From Xestospongia bergquistia (lineage: Eukaryota > Porifera > Demospongiae > Haplosclerida > Petrosiidae): 64,000 nt of DNA. Location: NCBI GenBank assembly GCA_963965975.1, contig OZ014418.1, forward strand, positions 5,282,775-5,346,774. The letters are read 5' to 3'. The notes beneath the pieces were generated by a model. The model did not search any database, was not told where the DNA came from, and saw only the letters and a program-made list of their open reading frames with translations. Positions 47,286 to 58,735 of this stretch are shown here, piece by piece. How positions within the stretch are numbered: the first letter of the stretch is position 1; each line of letters starts with the position of its first letter. A program made the translations under genes and the position numbers.

Positions 47286-48900
47286 TACCTTTTCATGATA
47301 TTGTCACAAATTAGGACACATTTTTACCCAACTCCTTCTGTGACGGTACAAGGATACTTGTTTTACTCTAGGAGCCGAAGATCAGATGAATCAGTTTTGA
47401 TGTATGTAGCTAAGCTTAAAAAAATAGCTGAGTTCTGTAACTTTGGAGATACACTTGAACCAATGCTCTGCGATTGTATCGTTTGCAGTATAGGTAACGA
47501 ATGCTGGCAGCATTGCCTACTCAGTGAAGAAGATCTCATTATAAGAGTGCTATGAAGATTGTTCTAGCACTAGAATCAGCAGACAGCCAGATAAAAGAGC
47601 TGCAAGGTGTTACAAGGATACACCAAATCCGCAAGCCATAGCAATTGCAGAGACCCAGGAGACAAGACACACTTCCACAGAGTTTACCGTGTTATTGTTG
47701 TAGCAGAAAACACGAGCTCAAGGAGTGTTGGGTTAAGGACTCAGAATGTCATTTTTGTCATAAGAAAGGACACGTCAAAAATTTGCAGAAAGAAGACAAG
47801 GAGCCAACAAGGTAAACATACGGCAACCCCACATGATACAAACAGTGTTGCTGAACCAGTGGAAGTGGAGTATCCTTTGGATGCTCTCACTACAGGCAAA
47901 AATCACCCACTCACAGTAACATAAATAATGCCGACTTACAAATGGAAGTTGACACAGTAGCCACGCTGCATATGAGAGGCTATGGCCCATAAAAGGCTGG
48001 CTCCATTGTTCAAGTTCACTAACACAATGTTAAAGACGTATACAGGACAACAAATTAAAGTTTCAGGATCTATAAATGTCAATGTGATCTACCAGAATCA
48101 AAAGAGACAGTTACCGTTGCTAGTAGTTTCAGGAGATGGTCCATCACTGTTAGGCTGAGGCTGGCTACAACAGATAAAACTGGACTGGTCTCAGTACTAC
48201 AGATTGTCTACACCCATGGATATGGCCAGAACGTCCATAGTCACAGTTACATGCACATTATGCAGTTCCATTTCTGGGTACAATGTTTCTTATCGTTGTG
48301 GATGCCTGTTCGAAATGGCTAGAAGTTATACCTGTAAGTTCTGCTATACCTCTGTCAACAATTGAACAGTTCAGATCTATATTCTGAATACATGGTTTAC
48401 CTGAAGTGCTAGTGACTGATAACGGCACTGTATTTACAAGTAGTGAATTGGTGGAATGTATGAAGAGAAATGGAATATGGCATGTTAAGTCTACTCCATA
48501 TCACCCAGCATCTAATGGTCTGGCGAGAGAGAGCTGTTCAAACATTCAAGAAAAGCATGAAAAAACAATCAAAAGACTCTCTCAACACTCATATAGGTTC
48601 TTTTCTCTTCAGCTATTGTATTACTCCTCATACAACAACCAGCACTAGCCCAGCTGAACTCTTATTCGGTAGACTTCCACGCTCACATTTGGATTTATTG
48701 AAGCCAACCTTAGGCGGGAAGAGTGCATAAGAAGATAGAAAAGAAGAAAAAAAGATATTCGTTCTATAGAGAGAACATTTTAGATTGGTGACTCAGTATT
48801 TACTTCGATTTTCAAGATCGTTCCAGATCGTAAACATTGGCTCTCTGGAAAAATTACATCTGTCAAATGTCAATGTTCCTATTTAGTAGAACTTGAGGAT
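47285..48900 (+). mobile_element. Ty3/gypsy-like element 1: gag, protease end and integrase, no RT
   Basis: Gag piece (SRRSDESVLMYVAKLKKIAE, 47365-47550), then a double zinc knuckle (CYCCSRKHELKEC and CHFCHKKGH, about 47690-47775). The end of an aspartic protease region (LLVVSGDGPSLLG, WLQQIKLDW) follows near 48120-48190. The integrase comes directly after: PERPW, FLIVVDACSKWLEV, VTDNGTVFTSSE, YHPASNGLA (48215-48760). The whole RT/RNase H segment is missing between LDW and the integrase. Several stops and frameshifts. No LTRs identified. Confidence 0.8.
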
Positions 48901-48904
48901 GGAC

Positions 48905-50360
48905 GAATTGCAGATTCCATCTAGTTGAAAGGAGAATAATACCATCTTAATCTATAAAAAAGTAGACCTTAGTGATCCTACCATCTGGCGACCTATTGCT
49001 CTAAAAAACTTGATTTATAAAATTTACACAGCAGTACTGTCAAAAAAGTTGCCGTGTTAGTGCACTGACAATAAGCATAGGCAGAAGAATTTGTCACACT
49101 ATGAGCAATGTTTTGAACACTCTTTTTTGATGAACTCACTATTTGAAGACAGCAAAAGGAGGTGTTGAGACTTCAGAATTGTCTGGTTTGCCTTAAGAAA
49201 TGGTTTTGGAACAATATCCCACCATCTTTTATTTGATATGCTAAATAGATTGGATGTGTCATCTGACTTTATTAATGTGTGTAAATATATATATTCAGAC
49301 TCAAAATTTAGAGTCAAAATGTCAAACAGTTTCTCCAACTTTATTCCTAAAAACATCGGAGTAAAACAAGGCTGTTCATTAAGCCTATGGTTGTTCAATC
49401 TTATTATCAAAGTTCTACTAATTGGTCTCGATAATATGGATGTGGGCTACACTTTCAACAACTGTCTGCATTTAAATTATTTGGCATATGCAAATGACCT
49501 ATGTATAATAGATAAAACTGAGGACGAAATCCAACATATGATTGGTAAAATTGAGAAGATTTGTGATTAGGCTCTATTGAAATTCAATATTGATAAAAGT
49601 GCAGTGTTATCCATCATCAAAACTAAATCAAAGAAGTATGTTAAAACTTTCACTCCATCTTTACAGGGTCAGCTCATTAAATCTCTAAAATGGTCTGATT
49701 GCTATCAGTATTTGGGTATTTCATTGGGACACGTTGGATCAGCTTCTTTGAAAGATTTAGCAAATAAAGTAGTTAAAGGGTTCAACTGGTCATTAATGAG
49801 CAACTCATACATTGTAAACAAAGAAGATAGCTGACAAATGTTTTATCAGAAATGTCATACCAGTCAAGATCTCATAATTATTACAAGCCAAAGACTGACC
49901 AGGGGTGAACATACAACTTACTTAGTAAATGTCCTGTCATTAATGATTGGATATACACTGGAAAATACATGATCTTTGCAGAATATAGGTTCGCTATTAA
50001 ACCTTGGCTCAATATTTTACCAACTAAGACTTTTGCTAGAAGACAAATCCATCCTAAACTTAAACTTAACCACAGTCCAGTGTTAAAATGGCAAGACCAT
50101 TACAAGTACTTAAAGATTTAAAAGAAAAAATGGTTAGACAAAATGACAAAAATAATACTCAACCCTAACTGACTGGGAAAAATAGAAGCTATTAACACAT
50201 TGTACTGATGGATATTAACTATCGCATTAATGCAGCTTAGAACATGGCTTATGAAGATGGATTCCTGAATCAGACAAATAGTGAAAAAGGCTTTAAAGTT
50301 ACAAAAAAGAACATTAAGTGTCTTTCTTTGAAAATTAATATTAAAAATTCTATCCAATGA
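48905..50360 (+). mobile_element. RLE-type LINE fragments, copy 5
   Basis: RT pieces with NNTILIYKKVD (48935), QKNLSHYEQCFEHS (49080), and the open frame 49238-49570 with NIGVKQGCSLSLWLFNL and motif C LAYANDLCI. As in copy 1, motif C reads YAND. The thumb (LKWSDCYQYLGI) follows at 49577-49834. After 49850 a degraded C-terminal region (FAEYRFAIKPWLNILPTKT) and a second thumb piece run to about 50340. Inserted in or recombined with the gypsy-like elements on both sides. Confidence 0.78.
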
Positions 50361-51215
50361 ACTCCAAAAACAGTTAAACGATGCACTACAAGATAGATTT
50401 GTATGTGGACTAAGGAGCAAAAGTATTCAAAAAGGTTTGCTAACAGAGGACAGCCTAATGTTTGCTAAAGCTTATGATCTTGTCCAGGTAATGGAAGCTC
50501 CAGACAAGAGCTCAAAGTCCCTACAAGGATCAGAAGGGATAGTACAAAAGATAACACAGCTCTCCCAGAAGCCCAATGACAAAGGGGAAGAGAGACCTGC
50601 TATCAATGTGGAGACCCATTTCAAGGAAAGATGTTTTTAATAGTGGTTAATGCAGACTTTAAACAGCCTGAAATATTTGAAATGTCAAACTCAACAGTAT
50701 TAGCAACAATAGCTACTTTATGAAGATTGTTTTCATCTTATGGATTACCTCATCAACTGGTCTCAGATAATGGACTGCAATTCACCTCTGGAGAATTTAG
50801 TATCTTCCTTAAGGAAACGATGTGAAGCATATCTGCTGCTCACCCTCACCCTTAGCAGAACTCTTACTTCAGACTTTCAAGCAAGCCATGAAAGCCAGTG
50901 CAAATAATAACAAGAGTTTACAGCATCATCTGACTAACTTTCTTTTTACCTATCATATAACACCACATGTAACTACTAATAGAACACCATGTATGATGTT
51001 TCTTAACTGAAGTTGAGAATGGAACAGTAGTTGTCAACATAACAATGTTATAGACGATGCATTTATGAAGTTGCCATCACAGAACAGAAAAGAAGAACCA
51101 CATTTTGTTCAAGAAAGAATTAGTCACAGAATCTCGGTATCCCACTCGTAATTGCCGACGACTTACTCAACCCCAACAGCAACAACTACTTAACTTAATT
51201 GGGAGGAATGTAATA
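50360..51215 (+). mobile_element. Ty3/gypsy-like element 2: gag fused to integrase
   Basis: Gag (DRFVCGLRSKSIQKGLL, AYDLVQVMEA) runs to the first half of a zinc knuckle, CYQCGD, near 50600. The frame then passes straight into an integrase core (GKMFLIVVNAD, SSYGLPHQLVSDNGLQFTS, FTYHITPHVTTNRTP, to 51010). Protease, RT and RNase H are all absent. The junction differs from that of element 1. A short CYQCGD-to-integrase fusion frame is open for about 35 codons before a stop. Confidence 0.8.
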
Positions 51216-51389
51216 TGTTTACTACAATCCATATATGGTCTTGTAGACTTGTTAATTAGTATAAACTATTGTTATTGACACTTATCTATTTGTGGTTCAG
51301 TAGGTCAACTCTTTTAACACAATTATTTGTTATTCAATTTTAGTCTTTTGTTATTCCACTTATATTTAAGTGGATCTCTTTTTGTTACA

Positions 51390-51940
51390 TGCTGCTAGTA
51401 TCATATATTATGACGCACAGGCAGTGAGTATCGCCATCTGTAAACTGCAGTATATTATGATACTATAATTATAGCAGCATATATAGTTTACAGATGGCAC
51501 TTCATAATACACAACCAACCCAGGAAACATTTCAGTGACGCTCGATTCTAACAGCTCCGCATTATACTGACTGCACAGGCGTCATTGTATATGATACTTT
51601 ACAGATGGAGCTTCATACTCTCCAGCTTATTCCTAGCCTGAGTTATGACAGATTTAAGTATGAAACTCAACCTAGAGTAAAGGTGAAGGAGACACAACAC
51701 ATAGTTCTGATGACTGATGAAGCAAGCAAGATGACTTTGAATTATTGAGATTCAACATTTAGTCAAATGATTGAAAGATAAAAACAAAATTTTGTTAATT
51801 TTTCTGAACCTAGTGTGATGATTTTATGATTTGATTAAGTGAAATTGTGATTTTTTGAAGTAACATTAGTACAATTGTTCATAATAACAGCAATAAAGTT
51901 GCCTAGTCAAGAATGTAACCTCGCTCCCATCATTCATAGT
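51390..51940 (+). repeat. Repeats M and R1, interrupted by gypsy-like element 3
   Basis: Matches 60310-60880 of the right arm closely. The match resumes at 54099 (aggcagaattagtacctta) beyond the LTR element, so the LTR element inserted into a pre-existing M-R1 unit. Region 51215-51390 holds AT-rich sequence of uncertain origin, possibly the end of gypsy element 2. Confidence 0.75.
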
Positions 51941-52063
51941 TGTGATAACTTCAGTTATAACTTTATTATTCTGAACAAAACAATAACTTGACTTACATAA
52001 ATAGAGAAACTATCAAATCACATTACATTACTAAATAAACAATGCATGTATAGAGTTATTACA
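51941..52063 (-). repeat. 3' LTR of gypsy-like element 3
   Basis: On the minus strand it starts TGTAATAACTCTATACATGC and ends ...TTATCACA, giving TG...CA ends, about 123 bp. It differs from the other LTR by only a few bases, so the insertion is relatively young. Confidence 0.8.
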
Positions 52064-53060
52064 TTCCTCCACCTTTAGCTTCTTCAGTATATGATAGGGT
52101 GATTAAAACGGTCAGGTGGATTACGTATTCGAGTTGATCGGCGCAACAGTCCTTCAGAATGACTTCCAGTTGAGCGTTCCCCATGGTGAGGTGTGGGTTC
52201 TGATGGTGTGGCAGGTAATCTACAATACTGAATGGTACAGAGTCATATACTTCAGGTTCCATATATTTGTCCTGGTATTGAACAACATTATTAGGTAAAG
52301 ATGATAAGGATTTTGTCTTATGAATATGGTCAACATGATGGCGAGTTTCAACACCATTAGACAATTTTATGAGATAGGATAAAGGACCAGTTGATCGGAT
52401 AATTTCCCCACTAAGCAACTTAGGATTAGATGATCTGAAATTTTTAGCTAAAATTTTATCTCCTGGTGCAAACATTCTCAATGTTTTACTGTTATCGTGG
52501 TTTTCCTTTTGTTTTCTCTGAGATCTTTCAACCCTCCCACTAACGTCAGGAAATAGGAAATCCAAACAACATCTAGGTCGTCGATTAATCAATGATTCTG
52601 CTGGTGAAACACCAGTGGTTGTATGTGGCATAATCCGGTCCTTAAAGAAAAATTTAGAGAGCTTATCTTGAATGGTTTTTCCTTCAGTACACTTTAGTCC
52701 TTGCTTAACAGTTTGTACCGCCCTCTCTACTAGCCCATTTGAAGAGGGATGACATGGAGCTGTAGTCACATGTTTGATGCCATTTGCTTCCATAAATTCC
52801 TGACTGATAAATGAAGGGCCGTTATCTGTCACAACTTTGTGAGGTAGTCCATGAGTTGAAAATATGATTCGAAGTTTCTCAATAGTTTTGGCTGATGTTA
52901 TTGACTGCATAATATGGGCTTCTATCCATTTCGAGTGAGCATCGACTAATATCAAAAAACATGTGTCCCATAATAGGTCCTGCAAAATCTAAGTGCAGTC
53001 CACTCCAGGGCTGAGTAGGCCACTCTCAGGGATGCAAGGGTGCTACCGAGGGCAAAGGTT
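52059..53060 (-). pseudogene. Integrase region of gypsy-like element 3
   Basis: Main open frame 52059-52985 (308 codons) with the DDE core: D in LVDAHSKW, D in VTDNGPSF, E in ERAVQTVK, spaced as in Ty3/gypsy integrases. A C-terminal chromodomain-less GPY-like region follows (FAPGDKILAKNF, GPLSYLIKL). A frameshift near 52980 separates it from the upstream part (WPTQPWSGLHLDFAGP), and TGA codons replace Gln and Trp upstream. Confidence 0.82.
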
Positions 53061-53442
53061 GTGAGCCTCAACAAACAGTACAGTCTTTCAAATGTATAAT
53101 TAGTGGGTTTGATGAGCTACCTCTTTCTGTAAACATAGCATATGACTCGTCCTCTGAGGACTCTTGAGTAACTTTTTCCTCTGCAATACTTGATACGAAG
53201 TGATTTCTCTGAGAGTTCTTGTGTTTGGTGTCTTGTTTGCTCTTCACTCGACACATCCTAGCAATATGTCCCCTTCTTTTACAATTATGACAGTCGAAGT
53301 CTTTAAAGCGACAGATTGTGGGTGAGTGTTTACCTCCACATCTGTGACATGGTTTACGAGTATGAGGTGGAGTAAATTTCGATTGTTGGTTATGTTCCTG
53401 AGAAGTGTAATTAAGTCCTTGACCTCAATTTTGAGTAGTATC

Positions 53443-53954
53443 TTATATAGTAAGATCTTTGGTCCCCTTTTCAGCAGCTTCTAGGGCTTGAAGTATGTCT
53501 AGAGCCTTTGTGAATGTGAGATCCTTTTCTGCGAGTAATCTCTTTTGAATGCCTGCATGATTTACACCACAGACTAACCTATCTCTTAACATCTCTTGAA
53601 GAGTGTCTTTGTAGTCACAGTGCTCGGCTAATTGACGTAACGCTGCAATGTATGTCACGATCGATTCGTCCATTGCCCTGACTCGAGAATTGAACTTATA
53701 CCGCTGAATGATAACAGACAGTTTTGGATCATGAAACTCTTTGACTAGTTTTACCAGTTCATTGTATGATTTGGAATCAAGAACATCGTCTACTAAGCTG
53801 CGTACAAGTTTGTAGGTTTTCGGACTACAAGCAGAGAGAAATATAGCACGTTTCTTGTTGGCATCTACCGCATCATTTGGTTGAGCCATTCGACATACAG
53901 TGACCAAGTCTCTATACTTGCATCGAATGGAGATACAGAACCATGAAGAGCCAT
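53443..53954 (-). pseudogene. Gag region of gypsy-like element 3
   Basis: Starts MALHGSVSPFD at 53954. A frameshift near 53885 leads to the long frame with KKRAIFLSACSPKTYKLVRS and EMLRDRLVCGVNHAGIQKRLL, the retrotransposon gag signature. Zinc knuckles follow near 53262-53345 in a different frame after a stop near 53440. Confidence 0.82.
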
Positions 53955-53993
53955 TTTGAGTGATTTTTCACCTTGTAGCCAACTGTGATAACT

Positions 53994-54098
53994 TCGGTTA
54001 TAACTTTATTATTCTGAACAAAACAATAACTCGACTTACATAAATAGAGAAACTATCAAAACACATTACATCACTAAATAAACAATGCATGTATAGAG
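53994..54098 (-). repeat. 5' LTR of gypsy-like element 3, truncated outer end
   Basis: About 105 bp matching 51941-52055. The last bases present in the other LTR (ttattaca) and about four bases of the target are missing at the junction with aggcagaatt, so a small deletion followed insertion and no target duplication can be read. Confidence 0.75.
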
Positions 54099-54152
54099 AG
54101 GCAGAATTAGTACCTTACAAATCTGGAAGCCTATATCAAACACACATTACTT

Positions 54153-55015
54153 TTATGATGATGTGTGCATAAGAGATTTTCCTTTTAAGGTAATAACTCG
54201 TGTTAAATGAACTGTGTTAATGTAACTGCTAAAGATAGCAATGAAAACGTTTCCTCCGTATCCATTGAGTGACATACCCTCTTTAACTGTAACATCCTGA
54301 AGTTGTAAATGCACAAATGAAGACTTGTATATAGAGATAGAGAGGCTACCCTTACTCCCAATTCCAGTTGTAATATTGGTATTTTTGATCATATAATGTA
54401 CATCATTTTGATATACTACTATCTTCAATTTACTATTATAAGACTCTGTTGGATCCTGTCCATTCCTTCCAAAGCTACAAGTGTCTATTAGTAATATTTG
54501 CTTGTGTCAATTGACATACCAAGACCAGTATTATTTTGAACTGATACCATTATCACAGAAACTTTTAGAAAATATAACAATGAATTCTTAGTTCCTGTAC
54601 AGTTTGTAAAAGTGATACCAACTATTGCAGTTTGTGTTGACATGCTAAATTTAAACCCTCCATTGCAGATAATGATAACAGTAGATTGCATTACATTCTT
54701 TGTGTTCCCTTCAACCCATTGTCCTTGACCTTTCAACGTTAAGATATTTGCATACATAATACTGACCTTTCTGTCCAAAAGATGACTGCCTTCCATGAAA
54801 ATAAATGTAGCATTAGAGACAAAATAAGTATCAATTTGTGAAATATAGTAAGATAGAGTGTGACAAGTATTATCAGACAAGGCATAAGGAGGACAAGAGG
54901 TGTTGGTAGATCCATGAGGTTTCACATAGTAGATACGATGAGACTCCAATTATACTGGTAATAATAGAAAGACTGTTAAAACAGCTACTGGTGAAGAAGA
55001 CAATGCAGCATCCAT
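54153..55015 (-). pseudogene. Receptor N-terminal fragment
   Basis: Starts with the family signal peptide (ATG at 55013-55015, SPVAVLTVFLLLPV). TTA is changed to TAA directly after, at the LLES position. Then IYYVKPHGSTN and about 250 residues of beta-helix follow, ending at the ITLKGKSL position near 54160. A small deletion near 54497 shifts the frame (IDTSKYY) and another removes a few codons near 54560. Mirror of 9719-10320. Confidence 0.85.
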
Positions 55016-55340
55016 AGTAGAGCTGGTAGAGCTGGACTAATATCAATCTGATTGATACAACAGTTATAGGAAATTTGTATGCAATACTTGAAGGTCATCT
55101 TTCCTGAAGTTTAGCTGTATACTAGTGATAATGCATGCATAACTACAAGATCAATGAAATAACGGTGATATGTACTTTTAATGGCTCGTATATATCACTG
55201 TAAAAACTAATTGGTTGATTTAACCAATAAATGGTTATACAGGTTGCATAATGCAAACTGAAAGTAAACACAGTGCTGTTTGATTACTAATTACCTGAGG
55301 GATTGACTGTTTATGTAGCTAATGGTTAACATTAACTATA
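55016..55340 (-). promoter_or_regulatory. Conserved receptor upstream region
   Basis: Strong match to 25381-25700 and 29765-30080 (taatgcatgcataactacaa, ggttgatttaaccaataaat). It follows the 3' end of the next receptor piece, as in the tandem array. Confidence 0.5.
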
Positions 55341-55350
55341 TTTATTAATT

Positions 55351-56330
55351 TTAATTAATGGATTTAAAATCTTCTGGTATAAACTCAAAAATTAGACTTT
55401 CTCTTCTCTTAAAATAACTACTGGTGAGCCTGGACGAATGCATTCAGAAGATGAAGCATTGTTACCAAGCAGTGGCTTTTCACACTCATCTACATGCTTT
55501 CTCTTTTCTCTATATAACTTGATTTGACTCTCAAACAGTGGAGTTAGTGTTAGTACTATAAGAACAAATAAAGCTACACCAGTAGATATGCCACTAATAA
55601 TAACTTGACTGTATTGTCCATTTGTCGTTATACTACTGAGAGTTACAAAACCAATGTTGAGGTATGACAAGATTTCAATTGTATTCAGTTCTCTTGTTTT
55701 ATACATACCCCCAACTTTCCAAGCAAAATTTGCTAATAATAAAAGAATTCCAAGAACAATGATGTTGTTGACTTGATAGTTTATACTAGATGTATAAGAG
55801 AAGACATCTGTTAATACAAGATGTACTATTAGTAAGAGTCCTGTCCAGAACTGACAACTATCCTTATAAGGACCACAATATGCACCAATCAAAGTTTTCA
55901 GTCTAAAGACAGGATCTCTACTAGCTTTACAACAACATATGTAACTGTAACATTGAAGCCACTGAGAGGAAAACACCAGTAATGTATAGACAATCCCACT
56001 AATAAAGAGAAGAATGCTAGAAAATATTAGTAAAGGAAGATGTGGATTACATGAGTAGTCTAATGTTGCATCCACACTCCAAATGAACCACTTATTGTTA
56101 TTACAAGAGAGTGTTGTAAAAATAAAGACATTGGTTATGTTATGTAATAATTTGGTATAAGACATGAGGAACAATGTTGCCAGTACTGGTACAGCATTTC
56201 TACCACACACATGAGATAACCTTAGAGAATAGTGAGAGCTAATAATAACAACCAGTGCCAATAGCCACAAATACAATGGAAATGTAAACTGCAGCCATGT
56301 TTTCCAATAATCATCTAATACAAAGAACAT
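55351..56330 (-). pseudogene. Receptor C-terminal multi-pass fragment
   Basis: Open from 56330 to 55392: LDDYWKTWLQF, then about seven membrane segments, the DSCQFWTGLLL and FVTLSSITTNGQYS stretches, ESQIKLYREKRKH and an acidic tail that keeps the correct frame through DECEKPLLGNNASSSEC before a late frameshift near 55410. The ectodomain is absent; upstream is unrelated arm sequence. If transcribed it could encode a membrane-only product of about 310 residues, but no start context supports this. Mirror of 8985-9718, which has lost an internal block. Confidence 0.85.
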
Positions 56331-56820
56331 TGTTAGTCACATCCATTATCATAATGCTTGTGGTAAATGTTAATATAATTCAGTGATTGCTATATTGGCT
56401 GTAGTAAAAGGATGTGGTTTAATTTTATTTATCCTTTGAGGATTCTATACAACAATATATTAAAATGATGAAAACAAACTTAACCAGTTAGATATGCAGT
56501 CCAAAACAATTATAGGACTGGTAGCAGATTTGTATAGCATGTAATTTAAAATATATTATAATTAAGAGTATTTTACTTTTGAGTTGCAAACAAGGTTATA
56601 ATAGTATGTTAAAACTTAGTAGAAACTGTTGTGTGTGTTACTAATATTGATTGACTTATAGTTATTACTGAAGCACTATTTCAGAAGAGATTAAAATTGA
56701 GCACTGCAATTAGACAAAGCAGTAATTTGTTTAATAACAAGAATGTACAATATGTTTTATTATATATATATATTTTAATATTAAATTTGAGTTATTCTAT
56801 CTTATACGTTTTAATTTTAG

Positions 56821-58387
56821 GACAGAAATTGTGTTCATTTCAAGTTGGAAATGCGTGTGCACTACCAAGTGATCTTGGGCAATTTGGATTGATTGTTTTA
56901 GTCAATAGTCTTCATCATTTTCCTGACCCATTGCTCTTCCTACGAAATGCAAAGGATCTTGTAGTCCCTGATGGCATAATGGTTATAATTGACTTGTATT
57001 TTTGGCACGATATGCTTGATCTACCCAAGGCTTGCTCACAACAAAGTCTATCTATATACACACACGTACACACATTTACACTTGATTTGGTTACATTTTA
57101 TTATTCTATTCCACTTGTTATACATGGCTGTTGAAAGCAATGAATAATTGTTTAAGCCTTGTGGCATCTATTATAAATATCAGTAAATTTTGTTGTATGT
57201 AATAATTGAAACCAACCAATAAAATAAACCATATACTTTAATTGAAAGTTTTTACTATAAGATTATAACACTTCCAAAACATTTATATGACATTACAATC
57301 TTGTATTAGTAGTTTGATTATATATGTACCTATAGTATGTGGTTATGTTTGTACTCATGTTATGTGTTTATATTATATATTGACTAAGGTGAAGCTTATG
57401 TTATTATGTAAGCAGATGACAGCCTGAGGAGGAAGACTATCACTTACTTAGAACCTAATCAACTTATTTGTCACAACCATGTTCATCACATCAAAGGATT
57501 TTCCTAATGAATTATTAATATCGGTTGTACCTACACATAGTAAATCAACTAACATTGTACATACAATGACATTGTGTAGCCAAATGACTCATGACATTGT
57601 GTAGCCAGATGACTATGTTTCCAAATAAGGAAATGCTTTATTGCCATGCATTAGACTCCTACTTGCTTAATACAAGAAAGGATGTCTGATGACTTCAGTT
57701 CAATTCCTTGGATTTGAGCCATTTTTTTGGCTCGAACACTCCTAAGGTATGATGTTGGAAATGTCACCATCAAAATGGAGAACAAAGTATTGATAGCTAG
57801 ACTTGAAGCTATAGTTCTTTTGAAAAGCAATCAATTTTTAACACTTCAAATTAGCAAAGCAACTGCTAGTCAAGAGAAAGGTGTTTGTGAGTTTTTAGAA
57901 GGTAGAGACATCATTATGTTTTGTTTTTTTTGATGCTAAAGGATTATATTTTAATATTTTTTGAAACTAAGACTGCAGTTCCTTAGTGCATAACTTGTAA
58001 TCGTGACCAGCTATGTTTTTGTTCCTTGTAATAACATCTTTCACTGCATCATCATAGTCAAGTCCAAGGAATTAGACTAAAGTCACCAAATGCACCTACT
58101 TTCATTAAGCAAGTGGTCATCTGCAGATGAAATTATACACTCTACTAAGTCTCAGATCAGAGCTTTACTATATTACCTCAAACAATCTTGGGATGACTTG
58201 ATAATATTATCTTCATAATTATACAATACATGTATATATTATATTGTATTTATTATAGGATCGTTGGATATCAGGTTATACAAAGGAGAATGGAGACCAA
58301 ATACGTGGATTGGATGTATTAAAGCAAGTGCTACAAGAAAATTTTGAATTATTGGAAATATCTGACATTCGACAATTAGTCGAATGA
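56821..58387 (+). pseudogene. Class I methyltransferase fragment, ovothiol-synthase-like (right copy)
   Basis: First exon-like block from 56821, after ttttaattttag, has GQKLCSFQVGNACALPSDL, NSLHHFPDPLLFLRNAKDL and DGIMVIIDLYFW. The second (58259-58387, 129 nt) has DRWISGYTKENGDQIRGLD, QENFELLEISDI and a TGA. Together they follow the C-terminal methyltransferase domain of OvoA (DLI...N...PDP..FL, W..GY, FELL...D). No upstream catalytic parts exist, and the donor of the first block is not certain (a gt at 57046 is out of phase; one near 57066 is in phase). Unlike the left copy it has no stop within the first block. Confidence 0.5.
57727..57933 (+). other. Unrecognised ORF, mirror of 7162-7425
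   Basis: 68-codon frame starting MARTLLRYDVGNVTIKM. Its frame is shortened relative to the left copy by a TGA after CFF. No family recognised. The intervening regions 57140-57720 and 57940-58250 show no other coding signal. Confidence 0.3.
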
Positions 58388-58491
58388 GGCATATATGCTA
58401 GTTTTTTCTGAAGCTACTGTATGGAAGAGAAAGTGATAGTATATAGTATTGAAGCAGATAATGTAGTAGAATATAAATTATAAAATTTTAA

Positions 58492-58735
58492 TTATTCTCT
58501 GTTGGGTTAATCAAATTTTCTGGTCATGTAATAGAATTATTTTTCTTTTGTTCAATTAGTAATAGTGGAAATGATTATTTTGCATTAGAGAACTGTTTTG
58601 TATTGGACAGAACAGATACACGTTTTAATATAAAATTATTATGTCATGTAAAAGTGTATGTAACTCTAGTGGAGACAAAAGCCTTCCTTGGTTACTTGAT
58701 AGATGTATTTTGCATTCCAAGAAAACCATCCTAAC
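58492..58735 (+). other. Unrecognised ORF, mirror of 6414-6656
   Basis: Frame running from VGLIKFSGHVIELFFFCSI to CIPRKPS and TAA. It lacks the initial ATG of the left copy. No family recognised. 58740-59900 is AT-rich arm sequence without other supportable genes. Confidence 0.3.

Larger units (their letters stand above)
51941..54098 (-). mobile_element. Ty3/gypsy-like element 3 with both LTRs, no RT
   Basis: Minus-oriented, 2.16 kb. Near-identical terminal repeats at 51941-52063 (3' LTR) and 53994-54098 (5' LTR, missing about 8 outer bases). A purine-rich tract (aaaggtggaggaa) precedes the 3' LTR. Order 5' to 3': gag (53443-53954, one frameshift), double CCHC (CHRCGGKHSPTIC, CHNCKRRGHIARMC at about 53262-53345), the start of a protease region, then abruptly the integrase (CTVC, SGLHLDFAGP, LVDAHSKWIEA, VTDNGPSFIS, CHPSSNGLVERAVQTVK), ending 52059. 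The deletion removes most of protease, RT and RNase H. Two stops stand at Gln/Trp positions just after CTVC. Confidence 0.88.

Noticed and set aside
52116-52298. Plus-strand frame over the gypsy integrase end.
   Set aside because: Antisense shadow of the minus-strand integrase.
55392-56330. Functional membrane-only short receptor.
   Set aside because: No signal, no plausible start context, upstream sequence is unrelated and the tail is frameshifted; kept as a fragment.
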